Below are positions 46,533 to 58,400 of a stretch of DNA of 64,000 bases, in pieces. Position 1 is the first letter of the stretch, and the number at the start of each line of letters is the position of its first letter. The translations under genes were made by a program, and so were the position numbers. The stretch lies in NCBI GenBank assembly GCA_963798325.1, contig CAWCSS010000003.1, positions 186,001 to 250,000 of the forward strand, read 5' to 3'. This DNA comes from Solirubrobacter sp963798325. Lineage in GTDB: Bacteria; Actinomycetota; Thermoleophilia; Solirubrobacterales; Solirubrobacteraceae. The notes beneath the pieces were generated by a model, which made no database searches, had not been told where the DNA came from, and was given only the letters and a program-made list of their open reading frames with translations.

Positions 46533-47272
46533 GCGGAGATCACCTCGTCGGCAAGGTAGCGTTCGAGGGCGCTCCGGACCTTGGCTCGCGCGCGGTGCAG
46601 GAGCACGCGCTGGTTGCCGTGGGAGAGACCGAGCAGGTCGCAGACCTCGTCCGCGTCCCAGCCTTCGATGTCGCGCAGGCGGATCACCGAGCGCTGCGAC
46701 AGGCGGCAGCCGCTCGATCGCGTCGGCGACGTGGCGCAGGGTCTCCTGCGAGAGCAGCCGCACGTCCGGGAGCGTCTCCCAGGTGGCGGGCGGCGCCGCC
46801 CAGTGGCCGGGGTAGTGGCCGTCGGGGCCTTGGAAGCGATCGGCGGAGACGCGGGTTCGTCGTCGTCTGAATCGACGACGGCGGAGAACGGGACGCTGCG
46901 CGCCTCGCGCTCGCCGCGCGTCTTGGCCCGGTTGGTGAGGATGCGGAACAGCCAGGTCTTCAGCGTCGAGCGGCCCTCGAAGCGGTCGAGGCCCTGGATG
47001 ACCGCCAGCCAGGTCTCCTGCACGACCTCCTCGGCGGCCTGGCGGTCGCGCACGTGCCACAGCGCCACGCGCAACATCGCCGAGTGGTGGCGCTCGACGA
47101 GCGTCCGGAAGGCTCGTTCGTCGCCACGGCGCAGCCGGGCCAGCAGTTCGGCGTCGGGATCGAGCGTCACCGCAGGGGCGACGCTACACCCCCGCGGCGC
47201 GGCGCGCACGAGCGCCGGCGCCGCCCGCAACTGGAGCTTCATCGTGGCGGTCTCCTGGAGAGTCGGGGTCAT
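46529..47272 (-). CDS. ECF sigma factor, internal frame errors
   Basis: This extracytoplasmic-function sigma factor of about 247 residues has region 2 in LLARLRRGDERAFRTLVERH and EVVQETWLAVIQGLDRFEGR with WLFRILTNRAKTRGERE. Region 4 is visible in SQRSVIRLRDIEGWDADEVC and LLGLSHGNQRVLLHRARAKVR. Between about 46708 and 46860 the written frame gives an Arg/Pro/Ser-rich block; the alternative frame reads RVSADRFQGPDGHYPGHW and ETLRHVADAIERLP, the linker typical of this ECF group. Two indels are therefore present. Its translated end is coupled to the anti-sigma gene. Confidence 0.85.
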   Translation of the reverse strand: MTPTLQETATMKLQLRAAPALVRAAPRGCSVAPAVTLDPDAELLARLRRGDERAFRTLVERHHSAMLRVALWHVRDRQAAEEVVQETWLAVIQGLDRFEGRSTLKTWLFRILTNRAKTRGEREARSVPFSAVVDSDDDEPASPPIASKAPTATTPATGRRRPPPGRRSRTCGCSRRRPCATSPTRSSGCRLSQRSVIRLRDIEGWDADEVCDLLGLSHGNQRVLLHRARAKVRSALERYLADEVISA

Positions 47273-47425
47273 CGTCGACCGCTAGTCGCGCTTCTCGCGC
47301 TCCCGTTACACGCAACAGCGCAAGCCCGGCAACGATGTCGAAGACCGTCGCGCGCGCATGCCGAACAGCGGTCAGACCCCTGGCAGCTCCGTCCAGGTCC
47401 GGGGCGCTGTGGGTAGGCCACCACG

Positions 47426-48375
47426 ATGAGCCAGACCAAACAGCAGAAGATCGTCCAGTACCTCAACGAGGCGCACGCCACCGAACAGGCGCTGGTCCGC
47501 GTCCTGGAGTCCCAGATCGCGATGACCCCGCGCGGCGCCTACCGCACCGCGCTGGAGACCCACCGCACGGAGACGCAGGACCACGGGCGCCGCGTCGCCC
47601 GCCGCCTCCAGCAGCTCGACGCGGGTTCCAGCCCGTTGACGGCCGTCGTCGGCGTCGTCGAGACCGTCGTCGGCCAGGCGCTCGCGCTCGGCAAGACCCC
47701 GCTGGATCTCCTGCGTGGCTCGGGCGGCGCGGAGAAGGTGCTCAAGAACGCCAAGGACGCCTGCGCCACCGAGGCGCTGGAGATCGCCACCTACACGGCG
47801 CTCGAGACGCTCGCGCGCGAACTGGACGACACCCAGACCGCCGAGCTCGCAGCGTCGATCCGCGCCGACGAGGAGCGGATGCTCGAGCGTGTCCTGCGCG
47901 AGCTCCCGACGCTGACCCGCGCCGTCCTCGGCGGCCGTTACGACGTCACGACCACCGGTGCGGGCGAAACCGTCCGCGCGACCGCCCGCCAGGCCCGCAA
48001 GGTCCCCGGCGCCGCGCAGGCCGAGGGCGAGATCAAGGGTGCGCTGGCCTCCGAGGGCGACTCCCGATCGCGCGCTACGGCACGCTGACCGCCGACGAGA
48101 TCACCAGCCGGCTGCCCGAGCTGTCGCAGATCGACCTCGCCAAGGTCGACGCCTTCGAGCGCAGGCACGACAACCGCACCACGGTGCTGAACCGTGTCAG
48201 CACGCTGCGCGCCGACGAGCCCTGGCCCGGGTACGACGAGCTGACCGTGACGGAGGTCCAGGCGGCGCTCGCGGCGGCCGACGATGACCGCACCCGCGCC
48301 GTTCCAGCTACGAGCGCGCCCACAGAACCGCGCCGGCGTCCTGAAGGCCGCCGAACGCGAGTCAGCAACGCCTAG
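47426..48375 (+). CDS. YciF-like ferritin-fold protein with C-terminal domain
   Basis: The N-terminal 160 residues form a four-helix protein of the DUF892/YciF type: YLNEAHATEQALVRVLESQIAMTP, with ETQDHGRRVARRLQQL and CATEALEIATYTALETLA. Two Glu-containing helices could bind iron. A second domain follows after residue 210: LPIARYGTLTADEITSRLPEL and FERRHDNRTTVLNRVSTLR with DEPWPGYDELTVTEVQAAL, a conserved actinobacterial module. The frame must be moved by one base near 48061 (GACTCCC for GACCTCCC). Near the end (after 48300) the frame is uncertain again, so the last 25 residues are not trusted. A stress role is typical of the family. Confidence 0.75.
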
Positions 48376-48998
48376 TCCTTGCAGTTGGCCGCGATCGCCT
48401 GCAGCTTCTGCTTGACGGCTTCGGCGCCGCCGCTCTTGTAGGCCTCGGTGGCGGCGTCGAGCGTCCCGTCCAGGCACGTGCGGGCGAGCTCGATCCGAGC
48501 CTGGATCGCCGCGGCCTCGGCCTTGGCCTTGTCGCGCGCGCCCTTCGCGTCGTCGCGCTCGCGCTCAGCGGTCTTGAGCTTGCCCGCGGCGGCGTCGAGA
48601 TCCTGCCGCAGCTGATCGACCGACGCGGTGGTGACGCCCAGTTCGGTGGCGAGCCGCTCGAGCTCTTCGGTGATCGCGCCGTCGACCTCGACCGGCGTGG
48701 GCGTCGGGGTCGCCGCGGCGGCCGCTGTCTCCGTCGCCGCGGGTGTCTCCTCGGCGGCCGGCGTGTCCGTCGCGGTGGGAGTCTCCGTCGCGGCGGGCGT
48801 GTCCGTCGCCGTGGGTGTCTCCTCGGGCTCCGGCGTGGACTCCTCGCCCGTCGCCGCGTGCTCCTGGGCGCGGGCCAGCTCGGCCCGCGCGTCGTCGGCG
48901 TCCGACTGGGCGCTGAACGCCCAGAACCCCAGGCCGACCACGACCGCGGCGAGGACGCAGCTCAACACGATCCACACCGTCGGGCGCTTGCTGGTCAT
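48372..48998 (-). CDS. Membrane-anchored coiled-coil protein with PT-rich linker
   Basis: This 208-residue protein has one N-terminal helix (VWIVLSCVLAAVVVGLGFW), a Thr-Pro-Ala-Glu linker with repeats of TPTATDTPAATE from about residue 50 to 100, a coiled coil (LKTAERERDDAKGARDKAKA) and two C-terminal cysteines. It would be anchored in the membrane with the rest outside. The repeat was probably expanded by slippage. A palindrome variant is 35 bp upstream. The function is unknown; the architecture resembles wall-spanning stalk or adaptor proteins. Confidence 0.8.
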   Translation of the reverse strand: MTSKRPTVWIVLSCVLAAVVVGLGFWAFSAQSDADDARAELARAQEHAATGEESTPEPEETPTATDTPAATETPTATDTPAAEETPAATETAAAAATPTPTPVEVDGAITEELERLATELGVTTASVDQLRQDLDAAAGKLKTAERERDDAKGARDKAKAEAAAIQARIELARTCLDGTLDAATEAYKSGGAEAVKQKLQAIAANCKD

Positions 48999-49033
48999 GG
49001 CGCCATTGCATCCCAGCGGGAGGCGGGTCGGCA

Positions 49034-49050
49034 TCGTCCCAACGGGGTGA
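49034..49050. promoter_or_regulatory. 17-bp palindrome variant before coiled-coil protein gene
   Basis: TCGTCCCAACGGGGTGA retains the spacing and right arm, with A to G in the left arm. It lies 35 bp before the ATG. Confidence 0.5.
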
Positions 49051-49177
49051 TCGGCGGCGACCGTTCACGATCACCCGCACCGGTGCGGCGCCGGCTAGTG
49101 TCGCGCGCCGAGTTCGTTCACGCATAGCGGGCCCGATCGTCGTGGCTGGCCCCCGGCGGTGATCCGGTGCATAGGCG

Positions 49178-50726
49178 TCAACGAAATTCAGACGCGGGAC
49201 ACTCGTTCACGCCGAGGCTGCCGCCCACGCGCTCGGCGAGCAGGCCGTGCCGCAGCCCGCGGTCGCTGACGGTCAGCGCGTCGCAGCCGAGCTTGTCGAG
49301 CACCGTGCGCACGATGCAGGCGCCCGCGAGGATGACCTCGGCGCGCTTCGGCTGCAGGCCGACGATCGCGCGCCGCTCGTCGGCCGTGCGTGTCGCGGTA
49401 GAGCTCGATCTGGCGGTCGATCTCGGCGCGGTCGAGCACGGTGCCCTGCACGACGTCGGGGTCGTACTCGAGCCGTGCCTGACGGCGGCGAGGTTGGTGA
49501 CGCGCCGCCCATGCCGACGAGCGCATCGGGCGACGGCCGTGCCGTCGAGCCGCGCGAGGTCGGCCGCGATCGCCGTCGAGCGCGGCCGCGAGCGTCGTCG
49601 CGCGGACGACGGCGCGGTCGAGGCCGTAGCGCTCCGTGAAGCGCACGGCGCCGACATCGACGCTGAAGCGCTCGTCGACACGCTCGCCGTGCGCCGAAGC
49701 GTGAACTGCGAGCTGCCGCCGCCGGTGTCGAAGACGACGAGCGAGCCCGCCGGCGAGCCCGAGGCCGCGACGTCGCCGCGAGGTAGGCGAGGCGGGCCTC
49801 CTCCTCGGCCGGAGATGACCTCGATCTCGACCCCGCTGCGCTCCCGCACCGCGTCGACGAGCTCGGCGGCGTTCGGCGCGAGGCGCAGCCCGGCCGTGCC
49901 GACCGCGGCGATCCCCGTCGACGCCGCGCCGCCGCGCCTCGCTCGGCCATGCCGGCGATCGCCTCGACCGTCCGCGCGATCGGCTCCGGCTGCCGAGCGC
50001 GGCCGTCGCGCTCGAGGCCCTCGCCGAGGCGCGTCACCTCGGCGCGGTCGACGACCGTCCGCCACGCGCCGTCGGCGTCGCGCTCGCCGACGTGGAACTT
50101 GACCGAGTTCGTGCCGACGTCGATCACCGCGAAGCGGCGGGCGCCGAACCCGACGAGCGCCTTCAGCCCGCGCGCGAGGCACATGTTCGGCGCGCGTCGA
50201 GGCCGAGCTCGCGCACCGCGGCGATCACGCGCGCCGGGTCCTCCGACTCGACCGCGATCGTGCGCGTCGCGCCGCCCGTCGGCCGCGAGATCGGTGAGCT
50301 CGGCCATGCAGCCGCCGACGGTGTAGTGCCGCGCCGCTTGTGCACGTCGACCGCGCGCAGCGCCGGGCTCGGACCGACCAGCTCGTCGACGAACTCGTCG
50401 AGCGTGTACCGGCGCGCGCTCGAGGCAGCGCCGCGACGCCGCAGCGCCGCGAGCACGGTCGCGACGTCCGGCGCGGACAGCGGGAACGCGGTCTTCAGCA
50501 CGGGCGCCACTGCTCGAGCCCGTCGGCGTCGACCGCCTCGAGCTGCTTCACGTCCATGCAGGCCGTCGCGGACCTTGACCGAGGCGTCGCGCTCGAGCGA
50601 GAGCAGGTAGACCTCGTCGCTCTCCTGGACGCGCTCGGGCGTCAGCGCGGCGAAGCGGCGCTCGGCGGCGCCGAAGCGCGTCGCCGAACGTCCGCCACTC
50701 CCAGCGAGGGACGATCCCGGCGTCAT
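49178..50726 (-). CDS. CYTH-like/Ppx-GppA phosphatase fusion, many indels
   Basis: The N-terminal part (WEWRTFG near the start, then RVQESDEVYLLSL, VKVRDGLMDVKQLE and CMAELTDLAADG) looks like a CYTH/triphosphate tunnel domain. The C-terminal part is an exopolyphosphatase/GppA ASKHA domain with the phosphate-1 motif FAVIDVGTNSVKFHVGER and the phosphate-2 motif VVFDTGGGSSQFTL, ending SDRGLRHGLLAERVG. The frame shifts more than ten times across the gene, mostly by one extra base. The corrected protein would be roughly 500 residues. It probably hydrolyses polyphosphate or pppGpp. Its ATG overlaps the stop of the upstream CYTH gene. Confidence 0.72.
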
Positions 50727-51507
50727 CCGGCCGCCGGCCGCGCTCCCGCGAAGTACTCGAGCGCCTTGCCGGGTCTTCGTCTGCTGCTCGCCCGAGAGGT
50801 CGACGCCGCGCTCGGCGAGGTAGGCGCGCAGCTCGGCGGCGACCTGGAACGCCTCGGTCGGTCGGGCAGCGCGTCGAGAGCTCGAGGACGCGCGAGCCGT
50901 CGGGGTAGAGCCACATCTCGGCGACCAGCCGGCGGCCGAGCTCGCCCGGCGTGAGCGCAGCTTGAGCACGAAGATCGGGCCGAGGACCGCGAGGTCGTCG
51001 AGGGCGATCCCCTCCGGCACATGCGCCGCGAAGAACGCCCGCTGCTCCTTCGAGAACAGCTTGCGAAGCGGCAGCTCGCCGGCGAGCGCGCGCCGACGTC
51101 GGTCGGGCGCGGCGATGCCCTTCAGCGTCGCCGGAGCAGACGTAGCCGCCCGGGCAGCGCGTCGACCTCGACGCGGAAGCTCGCCGGACCGCCGCAGCTC
51201 CTCGGGCAGCTCGGACGGCACGACCGGGCGCAGCTTCACGACCGAGTCGTCGCCCTTGCCCTGGATCCGCCGGGCGCGGACGACGACGCCGTGCGCGGTC
51301 GAGCGCGAGGTCGGGCGTGTCGAAGAAGAAGACCTGGCGGATCTGGGCCTCGAGCGGGTCCAGCCCGAGCGCGACCACGGCCGAGCGCTGGTCGGACTCC
51401 GGCACGGTCAGCTTGAGCTCGACGCTGTCGGACTGCTTGATCAGGGCGAGCATCTCCGCCAGCCGCTCGCCGGATTCGCCGACCACAAGGGCGCCCGGAG
51501 CGCTCAT
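50723..51507 (-). CDS. CYTH-domain (triphosphate tunnel) protein, indels
   Basis: This protein of about 260 residues has the CYTH signature VELKLTVPESDQ at the N-terminus. VFFFDTPDLALD, then VVVRARRIQGKGDDSVVKLRPV and CSATLKGIA supply alternating Lys/Arg and Glu residues of a tunnel that binds triphosphates with Mg2+. The C-terminal part (VLELSTRCPTEAFQ and LRAYLAERGVDLSGEQQTKT) extends the barrel. Frame shifts occur near 51296, 51130, 51190 and 50950. ATG 51507 or 51555 may start it. Members hydrolyse tripolyphosphate or make cAMP; with the Ppx partner a polyphosphate role is likelier. Confidence 0.75.
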
Positions 51508-51601
51508 CGGGTGTCTCGCTGAAGTCTCGGCATGGCACTCCCCATTCTCTGACAAGGGCTGGCTGGCTCATGCAGCACACCGCCTCCGGTGCCCGCCGCC
51601 A

Positions 51602-51618
51602 TCATCCGTTCGGGGTGA
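51602..51618. promoter_or_regulatory. 17-bp palindrome before CYTH gene
   Basis: TCATCCGTTCGGGGTGA lies in the 210-bp spacer between the HD hydrolase and CYTH genes, 46 bp before the longer CYTH start and 94 bp before the shorter one. Confidence 0.6.
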
Positions 51619-51717
51619 TGAACCGCCTTCGTGCCGGGAGGACGCTGCGCCTGGGTGGCGCACCGGCCGCGGCCGGCCATGCGCCCGCGTTTCTCGTCGT
51701 GTGCGCGCTGGTGCCCG

Positions 51718-52318
51718 TCAGAACCGTCGGTGAGCGGGAGGGCTCGGGGGCAGGGCATGGAGCGCCCACAACTCGAACGCCAGCTGGAAGCCGAAGGGAT
51801 GGTCGGGCTCCGCACGCTGGATCATCGCCAGGCTGCGCTGGTAGTGCTCCAGGCGGGGACGCAGCGCCTCATCGTCGAGCGTCGTCCCGCCGCGATTGAC
51901 CAGGCTGCGCAGCTCGCGCGTCTTCGCGAGCTTGTCGGCGGCATAGACGGCGAGGACGTCCGCGCCGCCGCGCGCCACCTGCGCCCGCAGCGCGGCCTTG
52001 CGCGCGCCGAAGTCCGCGATCTCCGGGTCCTCGGTGACCGCGGTCACGATCCCCGTCACCCGGTCGCCGAAGCGCGCCCGCACGTCCTCCGCGTCCGCCT
52101 GGGTGGCCTCGAGCACGTCGTGCAGCACTGCCGGCCACGACCACCGCGTCGTCGTAGTCACGACCCAGCAACAGCGACGCGACCTCGAGCGGGTGCAGGA
52201 TGAACGGGGCGCGGTCCGCATCCCGGCGCTGATCGGCGTGCAGGGCCTCGGCCCACGTGATCGCCCTGCGCAGAGCCTCGCTGTCGCGGACGAACGGCGG
52301 GTAGGTCTCAACCAGCAT
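51718..52318 (-). CDS. HD-domain hydrolase (RelA/SpoT HD-like), one extra base
   Basis: This protein of 199 residues is an HD phosphohydrolase of the small alarmone hydrolase/MESH1 kind. AITWAEALHADQRRDADRAP carries the first His region, HPLEVASLLL the second, and VLHDVLEATQ the His-Asp pair that binds the metal; KLAKTRELRSLV contains a later conserved Asn/Lys region. The frame is interrupted near 52135; removing one base gives VVAGVLHDVLEA and exactly 200 codons. It is likely to hydrolyse (p)ppGpp or another pyrophosphate, although the synthetase domain is absent. The start is ATG 52318, followed by MLVETYPPF. Confidence 0.83.
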
Positions 52319-52397
52319 GGACCGGCACAGCGTCGCACGCCGGGCCCGATTCCCGCGAGTGTGCGCACCACCAATGTCTGCGGAGGTGCGCCTCCCC

Positions 52398-52414
52398 TCA
52401 CCCGGCACGGATGA
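52398..52414. promoter_or_regulatory. 17-bp palindrome between HD and DUF11 genes
   Basis: TCACCCGGCACGGATGA is a consensus copy, 79 bp before the HD hydrolase ATG and 61 bp before the GTG of the giant DUF11 gene. Confidence 0.65.
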
Positions 52415-52475
52415 TGCTCGATCACCCCCGCACCATCGAAGGTTCACTTCGCTATGCGGCGCAGCGGATGGGCGA

Positions 52476-55400
52476 GTGCGAGGGTGGCCGATAGCGCTGA
52501 TCGCCACGTGCGTCCTGCTCGCATTCAGCGACGCCGCGTTCGCGGCGCCGGACATCACGTTGTCGAAGTCGACGCCGGGCCAGGTGCTCTACGGGACCGA
52601 CGCCACGGTGACGCTGACCGCGAGCAACCCCGCGCTGCAGCCGTTCGGCTACAACCTGAGCTTCCGCGACGTGCTCCCGCCGGGCGTGCACTACGTGGCG
52701 GGCTCGGCGCCCTTCGCCCCGCGGGTCATCGCCGACGCGCCCAGCGCCGGGTTCCACGACGCTGGTGTGGGTCAACCTCGTCGATCTCGCGCCGGGGACG
52801 AGCCAGTCGCTGAGCTACAGCGTCAGCCACGACACGGCCGTCTTCGATGTCGGCGACACCTATTCCGACCACGGCTACGCCTACGTCAACACGGACCCGC
52901 ACGCGGTCCCGGCGTTCACGCTGATGGGCGAGCCGGACCCCACGACCATCACCGGCTCGGCCGACGCGGTGGCGTCATCGACAGCTGGTCGCGGTCGAGG
53001 TCGAGAAGGACGAGCCCAGCCCCGAGGGTGAGCTGCTGCGCGGGGTGCACGACCACCAGACGGTCTACTCGGTCACGTTGCGCAACAACCAGGTCGCCGC
53101 GACGAGCGGGCTGACGCTCGACGACTACCTGCCCGCGGGGCTCGAGTACCTCGCGTGCGGCGGCGTCGACAACACGACCGACGCACCGACCAACCTCGGC
53201 AGCCCGCGCGAGTACCCGCTCGCCCCGCTGCTGAGCGCCGGTGCGCCCGCCGCGCCCGGACTGCCGCGCACCGGCGCTCGTGGAGACGGTGAACGTCGAT
53301 CCCGACGGCGCCGGGCCGCTGTCCGCGGGCGTCTACACGCACGTGCGCTGGACCGGGCTGCCCGACCTCGCCGCCGGCGCGACGCTGCGCGTCCAGTACG
53401 TCGCCGCGGTGCCGCTGCGCGCGAACTCGCTGACGTTCACCGGCCCCACGCCGGCGCCCGGCGAGCGGCGGCCAGGCGGCCAACCTCGACAACAACAGCG
53501 GACCCGAGACGACCGACGAGCAGGCGCTGATCAACCACGCGGTCGTCACCGGCGTCTACGGCGGCGCGCCGGTGACGGCGAGCGACGACCTCACGCGCAC
53601 GGCCGAGGACCTCGCCGTCCAGAAGGGCGTCACCCCGACCACGATCTCACAGGGGCAGATCTCGACCTGGAGCCTGCGCGTGCGCAGCTCCGAGTACCGC
53701 CGCTTCAGCGACGTGCGGATCGAGGACACGGTGCCCGACGGGCTGTGCCCGCTGGGCGCGAGCAACTTCGAGAACCCCGTCCAGCGCAGCGCCGAGTGCG
53801 ACCCGGTGGCGGGCACCGACCCTCCGTGCCCTACACCTCCGTGACCGAGCGCGTCGACGGCAGCTACGCCGTCGTCTGGGACCAGACGACCGCGCCACAA
53901 CTGGCCACGATCGCCCCCGACAGCGACTTCACGCTGACGTTCCCGACGCGGACGCGGGCCAACTACCAGCAGAACTTCGTCGACGACGACCCGATCCTCG
54001 CGCGCGACAGCTGGACCAACACGGTCGCCATCGCCGGCCCCGGGTCGGCCGCCGACCGCGTGCCGAGCACGATCCCCGACGGCACCACCGCCGGCGACGA
54101 ATCGTCGGCCTCGCAGTCGGCGGGCAGCATCGTGGTGGACAAGACGATCAGCGCCCCGAGCGCGGGGCCGGTCAACTGCTCGACCGCGACCTACATCCAG
54201 GGCCCGGCCAACACCTACCACCCGGGCGATCGCATCTGTTACCGCCTGCGGGTGACGTTCCCGTCGGCGCTGGACACCGGGCTCCCGGACGTGACGGACT
54301 TCCTGCCCGCGGGCGTGGAGTACGAGCCCGGCAGCATGGTCTACACCGCCGCCAACACGATCCCGCCCAACGAGATCGAGTTCGATGCCGGCGATCCCGC
54401 CGCGCTCATGTGGTCGCGTTCCGCTCAGCAGGCCGGTGTCGACGCCGGCGCGGTCTTCGAGGCGCAGATCTCGGCGATCGTCAGCCCGCCTGTCGAGCGG
54501 GTCAGGGGCGACATCCTCGACAACCTCCTGAAGGTCGCGTTCTTCAACAGCGGCGGGCAGATCTTCGCCGAGCGCGACGAGGCCGACGCGGTCTACGACG
54601 AAGCGCAACTCGACCTCGTCAAGGGTGTCCGCGACGTCAATGGTGGACCGGTCAATCCGCCCGACACCGACGGCGTGACGATCCAGGGCGGCGATCGTGT
54701 CACGTTCCGGCTCGACGTGACCAACAGCGGCGGTCGCGACGCGCTGGACACGGAGGTCTGGGACCCGCTGCCCACCGGGGTCACCTGCGCGATGATCGAC
54801 GCGATCTCCGACGGCGGGACGTGCGGCGCGGGCCGGCTCGCCTGGACCGGGGTGACCGTCCCTGGCCTCGGTACGACGACGCTGACCTATCGCGTCACCG
54901 CGCCGCCCGCTCCGCCGGCCGGGCTGCGGGTCGACAACCACGCCGGTGTGCGCACCTACGCGACGGCGACGAACACCGGCGGGACGTACGCCTACATCCC
55001 CGCGGACAACATCGACGCCGGGCTCGGCCCGGCGAACGCGCCCGCCGCCGATGACACCAGCTACGTCGTCGTGCGCGACATCCTGCTCACCAAGGCGCGG
55101 ACGACGGGGCGGGCCGAGGCCGGCAACGCGGCCGGCGATCAGGCGACGATCGGCGAGTTGATCGACTACACGCTCACGACCACGGTGCCCGACGGGACGA
55201 CGCTGTACGGCCCGGCCACGCTCTCGGATCCGCTCGGCCCGAGCCAGACCTTGCTCCCCGCGACGCTCTCCGCGACGCTCAACGGCGCGCCGCTGCCGAT
55301 CGGCAGCGCGGTGGACACCAGCAACAACACGATCACAGCCTCGCTGCCGAGTCCGTACTCGAACCCGGTGGGCTCCGGCGACGACGTGCTGGTCGTGACC

Positions 55401-58400
55401 TTCAGCGCGCGCGTGAACGACGTCGCCGCCAACGTGCGCGGCGCGACGGTCCCGAACACGGCGACGCTGAACTGGTCCGACGGCGGCGCGCCGCACAGCA
55501 CCAGCGCGAGCGTGAGCACGACCGTCGTCGAACCCGCACTGGGGATCACCAAGGACGAGGACGACGCCGACGACCGCGTGGCGCCCGGGCAGACGGTCCG
55601 CTACACCGTCACGGCGACCAACGCCGCCGGCGCGTCCGTCGCGCACGACGTCGTGATCACCGACACGGTGCCGCCCGGGATGGAGCCGGTCCTCCCCATC
55701 TCCGACGGCGGGGCCTGGGACCCGGCGACACGCACGCTCACGTGGACGCTCGCGACGCTCGACCCGGGTGCCTCGGCGCCGCGCGTGTACGACGTCGTGG
55801 TCGCGAGCCCGGCGGCCGCCTCGACCGTGTTCCCGAACACCGCGACCGTGACCGCCACCAGCCTGCCGGGCGCGATCCCGGGCGAGCGCACGACCTACAG
55901 CGCCTCCGCCCAAGACACCGTGCGCCTGCAGGAGGCCACGCTGACCAAGGCCATCAGCCCGGACAGCGCGACCGTCGGGGACCGGCTGACCGCGACGGTC
56001 GACCTGACGCTGCAGCCGAACGTCGTGTACTTCGACACGACGATCGTCGACACGCTCCCCGACGGGCTGGACTACGACGCGACCACGAGCATCACGTGCG
56101 TGAGCGGGTGCCCGCCGAACGTCACCGGCACGACCCTGCCCGCCGCGGGGCAGGCCGACGGCTCGACGCTGCTCGGCTGGTTCCTCGGTGACCTCTCCGC
56201 CGCCCCCGCCGCGCGCGTGGTGCGCGTGATCTACACGGCGCACGTCGACGACACCTACCAGCCAGAGGGCACGCCGGTGAGCGGTGGGCAGGCGCTGACC
56301 AACTCGGCCCGCGGCGTCTACGACACGACCGATCGGATCGTCGGGACGCCGGCCACCGTCCCGGCTCCCGGCGGCTTCGACGGCGGCACCAACACGGGTT
56401 CGGACACCGTCGCCGTGATCGAGCCGCACTTCACGATCGACAAGGACGTCTCCGGCGACCCCGACGATGACGACGCGCGCGAGACCCAGCCGGGCGACAC
56501 CTACACCTACACGCTGACCGTCCGCAACGACGGCACCGCGCCGGCCTACGACGTGACGGTCAGCGACCAGCCCGACGCCGAACTGACGAACGTCGTCCTC
56601 ACCGACGGCGCCGGGTTCTCGACCGACGGCTGGACGGCGGCCGACCCCGACCTGCGCTGGGTGATCGCGGGCCCGATCGCGCCGGGCGCGTCGGTCACGC
56701 TGCGCTACACCGCGGCGCTCGTGGCCTCCAGCCAGCTGACCGACGGCGAGACCGTGGTCAACACCGCCGACGTCCCGTCGTACTTCGGCGTTCCCGCGCT
56801 CCAGCGCGCCGCCGACGGCTTCGACTACCGCGACTACGACGATGTGACCGCCGACACGGTGACGCTGACCGTCGATCTGCCCTCGCTGGCCGTGGTCAAG
56901 ACGACCGGGGCCGCGGGGTTCCCGGACAGCGCGAACGCCGAGATCGGGCAGCGCTTCCCGTGGCGGGTCACGGTGACCAACACCGCGACGACGGCCACGG
57001 CGTTCGCCGTCCGGCTCGAGGACCTGCTCCCGGCGGACTGGACCTACGTGGCCGGCAGCGCGACCCCGAGTGAGCCGACCGTGGCCGGGCGCGCGCTGAC
57101 CTGGGCAAACCTCGGCGACCTCGGGCCGGGGCAGAGTGTCGTGGTGACGTTCGATGCGACGCCGTCGGAGGCCGCCGCCACCGTCAACGTCAACGGCGCG
57201 ACCGCCACGGCGCGCGATGCCGCAGGCGCCGGCGGGTACACGGCGACCGACACGGCGCAGGCGCAACTGCTGCGGCCCGACCTCACGATCGTCAAGACTC
57301 CCGACGGCGCGCCGGCGACGGCCGGCGCTCCGGCCACGTGGACCGTCCGCGTGGGCAACACCGGCACCGGCCCGGCGCGCAACGTGCGCATCGTCGACGT
57401 CCTGCCGGCCGGGGTCACCTACACGCCCGGGACCGCGACCGCCGCACCGGCCGCCGGGTTCTCCGAGGTCTCCGTGGCCGGGCAGACCGTGACCTGGAAC
57501 GTGGCGCGACTGGACGCGAACGCGAGCGTCGACATCACGGTGCCCGTGCGGCTCGCCGCCGATCTCGCCAGTGGCACGACGCTGGTCAACACCGCCACCG
57601 CGACCGCGGACGAGGACAGCTCCCCGGTCACCGATCCCGGGTCGTTCGTGGTCTCCAACGACGCCGACGTCGCGATCGTCAAGACCGCGGGCGCCCCGAA
57701 CGTGACGGCCGGCACCGACCTCGACTACACGCTCACCGTCATCAACAACGGCCCCTCCGACGCGGCCAACGTCGTCGTCAGCGACCCGCTGCCGGCGGGG
57801 ACGACGTTCGTGTCGACCGCCGCGCCGTGCGGCTACAACGCGCCGACGACGACGGTCATCTGCGCGCTGGGCACGCTCACGCCGGGTCAGCAGCGTGTCT
57901 TGACGCTGCGCGTCCACGTCGATCCGGGCGCGACCGGCACCGTGGTCAACACCGCCACCGTGACGACAACGACACCCGACACCAACGAGGGCAACAACTC
58001 CTCGACGGCCACCGTGCCGATCCTCACCGCCGCGGACCTGAGCGTGACCAAGACCGCGGACCCGCGGATCATCCTGCAGGGCGCCACCGTCGACTACGAG
58101 ATGACGGTCCGCAACGCCGGGCCCTCCGACGCGCTCAACGCGGTGCTGATCGACACCCTGCCGCCCGACAGCGACGTGGTGAGCGCCGACCCCGGGTGCG
58201 TGACCGCCGGGCTCGAGGTGACCTGCGCGCTCGGCACCGTCGGCGCCGGTCAGACGGTCACGCGCAACCTCACCCTGCGCCACAATCGGCCCGGCTTCAA
58301 CACCAATCACGCACGGGTCACGACCACCACGCCCGAGACCCGGCTCGACAACAACGACGCCATCGTCACCGTCATCGTCGGCCCGGCGGCCGATCTGAGC

